Positions 24,123 to 31,343 of a stretch of DNA of 31,377 bases are shown here, one piece after another. The notes beneath the pieces were generated by a model. That model worked only from the letters and a program-made list of their open reading frames with translations, searched no databases and had not been told where the DNA came from. Positions within the stretch are counted from its first letter, which is position 1; the number at the start of each line of letters is the position of its first letter. Both the position numbers and the translations under genes were made by a program. The DNA is from Propionibacteriaceae bacterium UBA6122 (GTDB lineage Bacteria > Actinomycetota > Actinomycetes > Propionibacteriales > Propionibacteriaceae), in NCBI GenBank assembly GCA_002428365.1, contig DIVW01000016.1:1-31377 (forward strand). Direction: 5' to 3'.

Positions 24123-26036
24123 ATGAACGCCAAGCCTGAGCCTGATCAGTTTCCGTTGCACCCCCAAGCTGCCTGCAACCTGATCATGAAGGGCGGCATC
24201 GCCAGCGGGGTCATCTATCCGCGGCTCATCTCCGAGCTTGCTCGCAGCTATCGGTTCTCGGCGATCGGTGGCACCTCGGCCGGCGCGATCGCCGCCGCGG
24301 GCGCTGCGGTTGCCGAGCTCCGTCGCCAGCGCGATCACGACACTGCCGGGTTCGAGGCCCTCACCACACTGCCCGAAGAGCTCGCCAAACCGTCCGGACG
24401 GGGCAACGTCCTGCTTTCGCTGTTTCACCCCGAGCCCGAAACCGCGCCGCTTTTCAAGGTGCTGGTCGCCCTGCTGAGTTCGCCGCACACCTCACCGCTG
24501 GGTCGCGGCGCCGCCGTGCTCGGCACTCTCTTCACCTCGTACGGCCTGCGGGCCTCCCTTGGTGCCGTACCGGGCCTGGCCCTGGCCGCCTGGGGCGTGC
24601 TCATCGGCGGGCAGGCCATCGGTGTCGGCCTCATCGGTGGGCTCACCCTGGCCCTGGCCGGGGCCCTGTTGGGCGCAGCCAGCGGCATCTGGAACACCCT
24701 CACCAAGAAGACGCCCCAAAACCGCTTTGGCCTGTGTTCGGGACGCGGTGGAACCCCCGAAACACCAGCACTAACCGACTGGGTGCATGCCTATCTCCAA
24801 ACCCTGGCCGGGCTGGACGCTGACGCCGACCCGATCACTTTCGGCGACCTGGCCGCCCAGGGAGTCACGCTGCGAATGATGACCACCAACCTCAGCCAGC
24901 GCCGTCCGATGGCCATGCCGTGGGCCGAATCCGGCTATTACTTTCCCCTTGCTGAGTGGCAACGCCTCTTCCCGCCCAGCGTGATCGAGTGGCTCACTCG
25001 TCCAGAAAACGGCCCGGCGTGGGCCGCTGGCTCCCGCCGTGACCAGCTCAGCCAATCCTTGGCCCAGCGCGCTGCTGCTGCCGGGCTCCACCCCTTGCCC
25101 AACGGCGATCGCCTGCCGCTGATCGTCGCAGTCCGCCTCAGCCTGAGCACCCCGGTGCTGATCAGCGCCGTCCCCCTGGCCACGATCCCGTGGGGCAACG
25201 GCGATGACACCTTCGTCACCAACTGGTTCTCCGACGGCGGCCTGTGCACCAACCTGCCGGTGCAGTTCTTCGACCGGCCGCTAGCCACGCTGCCCACCTT
25301 CGCCATCGATCTGCAGGAGGTCGCCGAGCCCATCACCCACGCCGACGACGCCACCTGCCTGCCGCAAGGAAACCACGAGGGCCTGCTGCGCACCGTCCAC
25401 TCCTGGGAGGCTGCGGATGCCGGTGCCTTGGGACGTTTCCTCAACGCGGTGCTGATGACCTGGCAAACCTGGGTCGACAACGAAGCCCTGCGCCAACCCG
25501 GCTATCGCGACCGGGTGGCCACCGTCTTCACCACCGCCGAAGAGGGCGGCTTCAACCTCAATATGGACGCCCAAACCGTCGCTAGCCTGGCTGAGCGCGG
25601 CCGCGACGCCGGCGCGAAACTGGTGGCCAAGTTCACCGGACCCTTCGGCGAAAGCCCGGTGCCGGTCACCGGCTTCGACAATCACCGCTGGATTCGCCTG
25701 CGCTCCGCCCTGGCCGGGCTCGGCGAGTGGCTGGAGGAGTTCGACGACGCCTTCGACGCGCCCGCACCCGGAGCGCTCTCCCACGCCGATCTGCTGCGCC
25801 TACCCGGGGACGATCTCCCGTCCTATCGGGAGAATCTGCGCGCCACCCGGAAGTTCGCTCATCAGCTGCACGATCTGGCTCACGCCGCCGATCTCGCCCG
25901 CCTCAGCGGCGGCGCGCCGCGGCCACGACCCCGGCTACGCCTCATCCCCTACGACCGAGCCGCCGCTGAACTTCCCCCGCAAGAGGTGCCAACCGAGGAC
26001 GTGCCCGACTCCAATTGCCCAGCGGAGACCCACTGA
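24123..26036 (+). CDS. Patatin-like phospholipase
   Basis: This 637-residue protein has an oxyanion-hole loop MKGGIASGV at 22-30, the nucleophile elbow GTSAG at 50-54 with Ser52, and the catalytic Asp371 in SDGGLCTNLPV, giving the patatin Ser-Asp dyad. A hydrophobic segment at about 150-195 (including ALAAWGVLIGGQAIGVGLIG and TLALAGALLGAASGIW) is inserted in the domain and could anchor it to the membrane. The start at 24123 has GGAGG six bases upstream. It is longer than usual for bacterial patatins. It is monocistronic with no cyclase or sensor gene nearby, so a cyclic-nucleotide-activated defence role is not supported; lipid metabolism or membrane remodelling is more likely. Confidence 0.88.
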   Translation: MNAKPEPDQFPLHPQAACNLIMKGGIASGVIYPRLISELARSYRFSAIGGTSAGAIAAAGAAVAELRRQRDHDTAGFEALTTLPEELAKPSGRGNVLLSLFHPEPETAPLFKVLVALLSSPHTSPLGRGAAVLGTLFTSYGLRASLGAVPGLALAAWGVLIGGQAIGVGLIGGLTLALAGALLGAASGIWNTLTKKTPQNRFGLCSGRGGTPETPALTDWVHAYLQTLAGLDADADPITFGDLAAQGVTLRMMTTNLSQRRPMAMPWAESGYYFPLAEWQRLFPPSVIEWLTRPENGPAWAAGSRRDQLSQSLAQRAAAAGLHPLPNGDRLPLIVAVRLSLSTPVLISAVPLATIPWGNGDDTFVTNWFSDGGLCTNLPVQFFDRPLATLPTFAIDLQEVAEPITHADDATCLPQGNHEGLLRTVHSWEAADAGALGRFLNAVLMTWQTWVDNEALRQPGYRDRVATVFTTAEEGGFNLNMDAQTVASLAERGRDAGAKLVAKFTGPFGESPVPVTGFDNHRWIRLRSALAGLGEWLEEFDDAFDAPAPGALSHADLLRLPGDDLPSYRENLRATRKFAHQLHDLAHAADLARLSGGAPRPRPRLRLIPYDRAAAELPPQEVPTEDVPDSNCPAETH

Positions 26037-26111
26037 GGTGCCCGGCGGCGATGGGAGTGTCAAGGATCAACCGAAGTAGGCGTAACCCCTCAACCGAAGG
26101 TCACCTGGAAA

Positions 26112-26187
26112 TGGTGGGCCCAGTGGGAATCGAACCCACAACCCGCGGATTAAAAGTCCGCTGCTCTGCCAATTGAGCTATAGGCCC
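26112..26187 (-). tRNA. tRNA-Lys (anticodon UUU)
   Basis: The minus strand reads GGGCCTATAGCTCAATTGGC at the 5' end, with the anticodon arm GGACTTTTAATCC (anticodon TTT) and the T-arm GTGGGTTCGATTCCCAC. The acceptor stem GGGCCTA pairs with TGGGCCC with one G-U pair. The discriminator A is followed by an encoded CCA. All arms are intact. Confidence 0.95.
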
Positions 26188-26289
26188 GCCGCCGCATCTT
26201 CGTCCCTCAACCCAAGAGTTGGGGGTCGCCGAGCGCGGCAGCGCCCACGTAGCTTACCGACCGTCCCACCCACCGTGCACACTGGAGGG

Positions 26290-26952
26290 GTGAACGGCTA
26301 CGTGGGGATCGCCATCGTGCTGGTCGTGGGCGTCGCGGTGGTGGCCTACGGCTGGCTCGCCGATCGCGCGAGCAACCGGCGCCGCGCCGAAGCGATGAAC
26401 GCCCCGCCCGATCGTCCCATCCCCGGACTCAAGCCGGACGCCGATTCCCCGGCCTACGTCCTGCCCGAATCTCTGGACGCCAAACTGGTTATGGACGCCG
26501 ATGAGCTCGCCGCCCTCCGCAAGCGCCTGGAGACCGCCACGTCGCTGCCCCACGGCCACGGCAAGGGGGCCTTCGCCACCGATCACGCCTCTGGATTGGC
26601 CGCCCTGGCCAACCCGCTCATTCTCATCGTGGACGGCCCACTGACCTCAGTTCGCGAGTTGCTGCCGGCCGCCGCCAAAGCCACCAAAGCCGGACGTCCG
26701 CTGGTAGTCGTGGCCCAGTCGGTTGCTGACGATGTATTCCACACTCTTGAGGCCAACACCTTGGCCAAGAAGCTGCCTGCGGTGGCGATCAACATTCCCG
26801 ACGTCGCCCGCCGCGCCCATCTGGCCGAACTCGTCGATGCGTCCCCATTGCCGCCGGCCGATCTGAAGATGGGCTGGGTGCCCGATGAAGCCCTCGGCTC
26901 CTGCGGCACCTGGGTGAGCTCCCCCACCCAACTTTGGGTGCTCGACGCCTGA
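26290..26952 (+). CDS. Membrane-anchored GroEL apical-domain homologue
   Basis: This 220-residue protein starts with a single transmembrane helix ([19 protein letters not shown], 6-24), followed by a basic stop-transfer stretch. From about residue 96 it aligns by eye with the GroEL apical domain: [20 protein letters not shown] corresponds to [40 protein letters not shown] to [20 protein letters not shown], and a [12 protein letters not shown] helix follows. The equatorial ATPase domains are absent. It would display the substrate-binding part of a chaperonin at the membrane without ATP cycling. GTG at 26290 is used because the upstream extension runs into the tRNA gene; GGAGGG sits very close before it. 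Confidence 0.8.
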   Translation: [220 protein letters not shown]

Positions 26953-27014
26953 GGCTTCGACGGGCTCAGCCAACTTGGAGGCAAGATCCCTGAGCTTGTC
27001 GAAGGGTCAACTGG
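26953..27014. repeat. Dispersed intergenic repeat units
   Basis: GGCTTCGACGGGCTCAGCC and CCCTGAGCTTGTCGAAGGG occur here in opposite orientations after the apical-domain gene. They are copies of the repeat family at 29045-29190, 30651-30712 and 31319-31377. Confidence 0.8.
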
Positions 27015-27087
27015 GGGCTAACCGTGAACCTTTGCTGGAGGTGACTTCAAGGCCCAAGAACCGGCCGTGCAAGCCCAAAGGCAGCGC

Positions 27088-27441
27088 TCAGGCGTAGCCC
27101 CATTCGTGCAAGTCGTGATCGTCGATGCCGAAGTAGTGGGCCACCTCATGCCAGACGGTGATGCGCACCTCGTCGGCCAGTTCAGCCTCGGAATCCACCA
27201 TTCGGCTCAACGGTCCGCGGAAGATCAAGATGCGGTCGGGCAGCGCTCCCGAATAGCGCGAACTGCGCTCCGACAAGGGGATTCCGTCGTAGTAGCCGAG
27301 CACATCGCCCAGCTCGGCGTCCGGCTCGTCCAGCACAAGCACCACGCAGTTCTCGATCTGCTCCAGCAGCTTCTCCGGAATAGCCCCAAGGGCGGCGTCC
27401 ACCAGCGCCTCGAACTGCTCTTCGCTCACCGTGATCGCCAT
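27088..27441 (-). CDS. Small zincin-type metallopeptidase family protein
   Basis: This 117-residue protein has the zincin motif HEVAHYFGID near residue 98 and the family pattern VLDEPDAELGDVLGYYDGIP, then LPDRILIFRGPLSRM. Members of this small metallopeptidase family (DUF1025-like) are common in actinobacteria and their substrate is unknown. The length is typical. It is convergent with the apical-domain gene and divergent from the SH3 protein gene. Confidence 0.88.
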   Translation of the reverse strand: MAITVSEEQFEALVDAALGAIPEKLLEQIENCVVLVLDEPDAELGDVLGYYDGIPLSERSSRYSGALPDRILIFRGPLSRMVDSEAELADEVRITVWHEVAHYFGIDDHDLHEWGYA

Positions 27442-27483
27442 ACCTCAAGCGTAACCACCCAATGTGCAGCTAAATCACATCGA

Positions 27484-27502
27484 TGTTATTTCCTCAATAA
27501 CA
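27484..27502. promoter_or_regulatory. AT-rich palindrome upstream of the cell-wall enzyme gene
   Basis: TGTTATT and AATAACA form a perfect 7-bp inverted repeat with a five-base spacer, in an AT-rich patch between the divergent metallopeptidase and SH3-protein genes. It looks like a dimeric regulator site; the regulator is unknown. Confidence 0.45.
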
Positions 27503-27566
27503 GCCACAAAGCGGGCGTGCATTTCATCAAAACCCCTCCCCATTGCGCGTCCCCGGGGTTAGGCTC

Positions 27567-27661
27567 GCCTCAGGTCGAGGCAGATCGGGACGGGTGTGGC
27601 GCAAGCCACGGGGAAGACCCGGCTCCTGCCTCACCTACCCCCCACCGGGCCACCTTCCCGG
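27567..27661 (+). ncRNA. Structured 5' leader, possible riboswitch
   Basis: The leader of the SH3-protein gene can fold into a nested stem. GAGGCAG (27577-27583) pairs with CTGCCTC (27626-27632). Inside, CGGG (27586-27589) pairs with CCCG (27618-27621), enclosing an asymmetric internal loop. The tip GTGGC-GCAA-GCCAC (27596-27609) is capped by a GNRA tetraloop. GAGGC can alternatively pair with GCCTC at 27567-27571, so two exclusive folds exist. A further hairpin (CCGGG/CCCGG, 27645-27661) lies near the ribosome-binding region. Cell-wall hydrolase genes in actinobacteria are often controlled by c-di-AMP (ydaO) riboswitches, but I do not see that consensus clearly. Confidence 0.5.
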
Positions 27662-27686
27662 GCCTAGAAAGAAGCTGCATTCCCCT

Positions 27687-28994
27687 ATGCGCGCCCTCCC
27701 AAGCGTCCGGGCATTCCTAGCCTGGGCGGTCATGACGGCATTCGTTGCCACGTTTGCGCTGGTCTCAGCCCCCCAAGCCGAGGCCGCCACTGCAACGACC
27801 TACACCGTCACGACCACAGTCAACGTCCGCTCCGCCAAGAGCAGCAAAGCCTCGATCGTCGGCCAGATTGCCGCCGGTAAGCATGTGCTCGCCTCCGGCA
27901 AAGCCAAGAGCGGCTGGCTGCCAATCAAGTTCAACTCCAAGACCGCCTACATCGCCACCAAATACCTGAAGAAGGACCGCAAAGCCGCCTCCGTGGTGAT
28001 CAGTGGCCCGGCAGGCAAGAAGACTTCGACGATGAAGGTGCCGATTCGCACCAAGGCCAAAGTGAGCGCCACCGCCCTCAAGGTGGCCCCTAAAGGCACC
28101 GTGATGCTGGTCACCGGCGAAACCTCCGGCATCTACACCAAGGTGACCGTGGCTGGCGTCAACGGCTGGGCCTCCACTCGGCGCCTCACCGCCAAGACCA
28201 TCGTGTTGCCCGACGTGGTCGCCAACTACACCACCACCGCTTCCCTGGCGCTGCGCACCTCTGCTGCGGTTTCGGCCACCAACCAGGTGACCATTCCCAC
28301 GGGCGCCACCGTTGGCGGCTCCGGTAAGCACTCCGGTTCCTACAGCCAAGTGGTCTATTCCGGCCGCGTCGGCTGGGTGATCACCGGCTATCTGAAGGCC
28401 GTCGCTGGGACGGACGCCAGTCTCGTCCTGCCAATGCGCGCCACCACCGTGTATGCGATGTTTGAGGTGCCGATTCTGCAAAGCGCCGCTGCGGACGCGT
28501 CCGCCGTCGGCAAGGTGGCCATCGGCGTAGCCCTGCGCGGCACCGGCGAGGTCAAGGACGCCTACACCGCGGTCATCTGGAACGGCACCACCGCCTGGGT
28601 CGACTCGGCGAAAGTGACCGTCAGCCTCGGCTCAGTCGGACTCGACAAGTTGGAGAGCTACGGCAAGGCGGCGGTAATCGAGATTCGTCCGCTGTTCCCG
28701 AAGATCACCAGCATCTACGGCTGGCGCGCGTCGAGCTCATATTCCTCAGATCATCCCAACGGTCGCGCGGTCGATTTCATGATTCCCGACTACAAGAAGA
28801 ACAAGGCACTTGGGGACGCCCTGGCCGCCTATGTGATCGCCAACGGCAAGCGGTTGCATGTCACCTATCTCATTTGGCAGCAACGCAGCTACACACTCAC
28901 CCGTGGCACCTGGAAAGCTATGGATGACCGTGGCGGCGACACTGCCAACCACATGGATCACGTGCACGTCTCCTTCGAACCCAGTTCGAAGTAA
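27687..28994 (+). CDS. Secreted bacterial-SH3 repeat protein with C-terminal peptidase-like domain
   Basis: This 435-residue protein has a signal peptide (AFLAWAVMTAFVATFALVS, cleavage near APQAEAA) followed by four bacterial SH3-like repeats at about 36-330. Each repeat has a VNVRSAKSS- or LALRTSAAV-like start and an SGWLPIKF- or VGWVITGYL-like middle. The last 100 residues contain SDHPNGRAVDFMIP and NHMDHVHVSF, a histidine- and aspartate-rich pattern like the ARB_07466-type or M15-like domain of peptidoglycan enzymes. It probably binds and trims cell-wall peptides outside the cell. ATG at 27687 is chosen because the signal peptide begins there; the ribosome-binding site is weak (GAAAGAAG). 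A structured leader precedes it. Confidence 0.85.
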   Translation: MRALPSVRAFLAWAVMTAFVATFALVSAPQAEAATATTYTVTTTVNVRSAKSSKASIVGQIAAGKHVLASGKAKSGWLPIKFNSKTAYIATKYLKKDRKAASVVISGPAGKKTSTMKVPIRTKAKVSATALKVAPKGTVMLVTGETSGIYTKVTVAGVNGWASTRRLTAKTIVLPDVVANYTTTASLALRTSAAVSATNQVTIPTGATVGGSGKHSGSYSQVVYSGRVGWVITGYLKAVAGTDASLVLPMRATTVYAMFEVPILQSAAADASAVGKVAIGVALRGTGEVKDAYTAVIWNGTTAWVDSAKVTVSLGSVGLDKLESYGKAAVIEIRPLFPKITSIYGWRASSSYSSDHPNGRAVDFMIPDYKKNKALGDALAAYVIANGKRLHVTYLIWQQRSYTLTRGTWKAMDDRGGDTANHMDHVHVSFEPSSK

Positions 28995-29011
28995 CTCCCG
29001 AGGGGTTGGCC

Positions 29012-29041
29012 GCGACGAGGCGCAATGGCGCGTCTCGTCGC
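29012..29041 (+). terminator. Hairpin after the SH3-protein gene
   Basis: GCGACGAG (29012-29019) pairs with CTCGTCGC (29034-29041), and inside it GCGC pairs with GCGC around an AATG loop. The hairpin lies 17 bases after the stop codon. No long T-tract follows, as is common for actinobacterial terminators. Confidence 0.6.
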
Positions 29042-29044
29042 TCT

Positions 29045-29190
29045 AGTTGGCTGAGCCTGTCAGTTGGCTGAGCCCGTCGAAGCCTCGAGTTGACCGAGCC
29101 CGTCGAAGCCCCACCCTTCGACAAGCTCAGGGAACTGGGGGACCAGTTGGCTGAGCCCGCCTGCCCTGAGCTTGTCGAAGGGTCGAAGCC
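29045..29190. repeat. Cluster of dispersed intergenic repeats
   Basis: Several copies of two related units are packed here: GTTGGCTGAGCCCGTCGAAG (with variants beginning GTTGACCGAGCCC) and CCCTTCGACAAGCTCAGGG, the latter also inverted as CCCTGAGCTTGTCGAAGGG. The inverted copies at about 29113 and 29163 could form a hairpin. The same units recur at other intergenic sites in the window. Confidence 0.85.
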
Positions 29191-29208
29191 CCCCCGACAC
29201 ATTGAATC

Positions 29209-29257
29209 GTTTCGGCCTGTGCATAACTGAACGACCTTGTTTCGTTCTGTGGATAAC
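29209..29257. repeat. Direct repeat containing two DnaA-box-like sites
   Basis: GTTTCGGCCTGTGCATAAC (29209-29227) and GTTTCGTTCTGTGGATAAC (29239-29257) are 30 bases apart, start to start, and differ at three positions. On the minus strand they contain TTATGCACA and TTATCCACA, the second a perfect classical DnaA box. They lie upstream of the lipoprotein gene, where they could also act as regulator sites. Confidence 0.5.
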
Positions 29258-29325
29258 CCCAACATTCGGTTTCAAAGCGTCTTGGGAATGTGCCACTGTG
29301 GGCGGCAACCACCCCAGGAGGCTTC

Positions 29326-29910
29326 ATGGCCACAGCACGAAGCGGACTAATCACCAGCGCTCTAGCCCTAGCGCTGCTGGCTGGCTGCACCCCAGCCCAA
29401 CCCACCCTGGCCCCACCCCAACCAAGCCCCACCTGCACCCCAGAAGGCGGCGGTAAGGCCTACCCCTGCAGCCCCTACTACTACGACCAGATGGTTGCCA
29501 AAGACAAGCTCTACACCGAAGCCGAGGCTGTCTACCGGAAATACCTCGCCGAGGACGAACGGATCTACCGCGCTGGTGGGGTCACCCAACCGACGCCGGT
29601 GCTGCTGGAGACCACTACCGGGCAGTACCTGGCTGACTCGATGCGCATATACCGCGACCTCCACTCACGGCACTCCAAGGCTGTCGGCGGGGAGTTCAAG
29701 CGGGCCTGGTTCAAGAGAGTTCCAGGAGAGTCGATGGCCGCCTCAGTGGTTGCCCTCAAGGTGTGCACCGATCCCAGCACCGTACGGATCGGGCCAAATG
29801 CGGCAAGCTCAGAACCCGGCGTCCTCGCTGAGGAAACAGGCTATTTCGCGAGGGTTTCCGGCGAGCTGAAGCTCACCATGGCGCGCACGAAGGTCGTGAC
29901 CAAATGCTGA
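29326..29910 (+). CDS. Lipoprotein, first gene of an exported pair
   Basis: This 194-residue protein starts MATARSG, with AGGAGG five bases before the ATG. It has a hydrophobic signal segment and the lipobox LLAGC, so Cys21 or nearby would be lipid-modified and the protein anchored to the outer face of the membrane. A Pro/Thr-rich linker is followed by a helical domain with YYYDQMVAKDKLYTEAEAVY and YRKYLAEDERIYR. The family is not recognised beyond actinobacterial lipoproteins with a secreted partner. Its end overlaps the next start (ATGCTGA), so the two are co-translated. Confidence 0.8.
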   Translation: MATARSGLITSALALALLAGCTPAQPTLAPPQPSPTCTPEGGGKAYPCSPYYYDQMVAKDKLYTEAEAVYRKYLAEDERIYRAGGVTQPTPVLLETTTGQYLADSMRIYRDLHSRHSKAVGGEFKRAWFKRVPGESMAASVVALKVCTDPSTVRIGPNAASSEPGVLAEETGYFARVSGELKLTMARTKVVTKC

Positions 29911-30650
29911 GGACACTGCTGGGATTGGTCCTGGCACCTCTACTCACGATGCCCTTCTGTGCGGACGGAGCCTGCCCTCCCGAAGTTGGCGCCGACAAGG
30001 GGACTATCACTGGAAAGATCAGCAACGACGGGACCAGCAGCGACCACAGGGATCGGCATCCGTCACGCCCCAAGAAGCATCTCGATTGGTGGGAGCTCGA
30101 CCCCGGCAAGGGCTGCATCCGCACCGTGACGGGCTACCGCTGCCCACAACCCACCACCAAGCCCAAAGGCCCCGATCCTTCAGCTCACGTCCGCGAAGTC
30201 GTCGCGAAACTCAAGCTGCCCGACCCAACCCCACGCTTCGGCCCAGACCCATCAGTCAACGAATGGAACATGCTCGCCGTCGGCTTCCCCATCTGGCTGT
30301 GGACCGACCAACCCACCCAGCTCACCACCACCGCCCACCACGACGGACTCACCTTTCAACTCACCGCCACCTGGCAATCCACCACCTTCAACATGGGCGA
30401 CGGCCACACCAAAACCTGCACCACCACCACGCCCTACCCACCACACCTCGACAAACCCGGTAGGCCCTCCCCCACCTGCGGCTACATCTACGACACCCGC
30501 TCCCCCAAAGGCCACCCCTACACCGTCACCGCCGACACCCACTGGCAAATCGACTGGGCCGCCGCTGGCCAAACCGGCACCCTCAACACCACCTACACCG
30601 GCAACCGCACCCTCGACGTCGGCGAACTCCAAAGCCTCGTCACCGGCTAA
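29904..30650 (+). CDS. Secreted protein, partner of the lipoprotein
   Basis: This 248-residue protein begins with a short signal peptide (MLRTLLGLVLAPLLTMPFCA). The mature part is Pro-, Thr- and Trp-rich, with a core around NMLAVGFPIWLWTDQPTQL, then TWQSTTFNMGDGHTKTC, and paired cysteines that could form a disulphide. The beta-rich pattern suggests an extracellular domain displayed with the co-encoded lipoprotein. Codon use in the second half is strongly C-biased (runs of ACC and CAC). The final 15 codons and the following repeat are duplicated downstream at 31273-31343. Confidence 0.78.
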   Translation: MLRTLLGLVLAPLLTMPFCADGACPPEVGADKGTITGKISNDGTSSDHRDRHPSRPKKHLDWWELDPGKGCIRTVTGYRCPQPTTKPKGPDPSAHVREVVAKLKLPDPTPRFGPDPSVNEWNMLAVGFPIWLWTDQPTQLTTTAHHDGLTFQLTATWQSTTFNMGDGHTKTCTTTTPYPPHLDKPGRPSPTCGYIYDTRSPKGHPYTVTADTHWQIDWAAAGQTGTLNTTYTGNRTLDVGELQSLVTG

Positions 30651-30674
30651 CCCTTCGACAAGCTCAGGGAACTG
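30604..30674. repeat. 71-bp direct repeat, copy 1 (3' end of the secreted-protein gene)
   Basis: This stretch covers the last 15 codons, the stop and a CCCTTCGACAAGCTCAGGG unit. It is identical to 31273-31343 except for one base, and the two copies bracket the hypothetical gene at 30757. Confidence 0.92.
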
Positions 30675-30756
30675 GGTGGCGACTCAGGGAACTGGGTGGC
30701 GGGCTCAGGGAACCGGAGGTCAAAGCCGCAGGGAGTATCTCGGCTACCGTGAGCCA

Positions 30757-31254
30757 ATGGCGGTCATCAGTCTCCTAACTCGAGTACAGGCACACCTCAC
30801 TTCAGCCTTGGGCGGACGCGGTCAAGCAGTGCTGGCTTCCGATGGATCGGTCATGGCGGTTATCTCAGGCGACCCGGGTGACCCAGCTTGGCTGATCGCT
30901 CCGTTCGACGACCCGGACGCACTCGTCCTGCTCGGCGGGTGCGGCGTCAGGCTCGGGCTCCTGACCAACAACCCCGACGATCCGACCGATCTGGTCGATC
31001 AGGTGCTCGGCGTGCTCGACGGCAACCTCACCGAGTACGTGCAACTCGACGAGCGCGGGGCGCGCAGCGTTGGCTACACCCACACCTTCAGCGGCGGGCG
31101 GAGTAGTTGGGGTGCGACCAAACCCGGATCGGGAATCGTGGCTGTGCGGTATCCCGCCTGGCAGAGCCAGCAGGACGACATCGACGAGCCCACGCCCGGC
31201 GTCGACGATTCGCCACGCGACGAGCAACCTCTGCGCATCACGTCCGAGGGCTAG
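30757..31254 (+). CDS. Hypothetical protein between duplicated sequences
   Basis: This 165-residue protein starts MAVISLLTRVQAHL and is acidic, with an alpha/beta N-terminal half (VLASDGSVMAVISGDPGDPA, then WLIAPFDDPDALVLLGG) and a probably disordered acidic tail (DDIDEPTPGVDDSPRDEQ). No signal peptide or known motif is visible. ATG at 30757 is preferred because the upstream part of the frame is translated repeat sequence; the ribosome-binding site is weak. Its position between two copies of a 71-bp repeat suggests that it arrived by insertion or segmental duplication. Confidence 0.6.
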   Translation: MAVISLLTRVQAHLTSALGGRGQAVLASDGSVMAVISGDPGDPAWLIAPFDDPDALVLLGGCGVRLGLLTNNPDDPTDLVDQVLGVLDGNLTEYVQLDERGARSVGYTHTFSGGRSSWGATKPGSGIVAVRYPAWQSQQDDIDEPTPGVDDSPRDEQPLRITSEG

Positions 31255-31272
31255 CCCCAGCCCACCAAGGCC

Positions 31273-31343
31273 ACCGCACCCTCGACGTCGGCGAACTCCA
31301 AAGCCTCGTCAACGGCTAACCCTTCGACAAGCTCAGGGAACTG
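31273..31343. repeat. 71-bp direct repeat, copy 2
   Basis: This is a second copy of the 3' end of the secreted-protein gene with its stop codon and the following repeat unit, one base different from 30604-30674. It has no gene body in front of it and is therefore a fragment. Confidence 0.92.

Noticed and set aside
24123..26036. Patatin as a CBASS-type effector
   Set aside because: No nucleotidyltransferase or CBASS accessory gene is adjacent; neighbours are a toxin-antitoxin pair and a tRNA.
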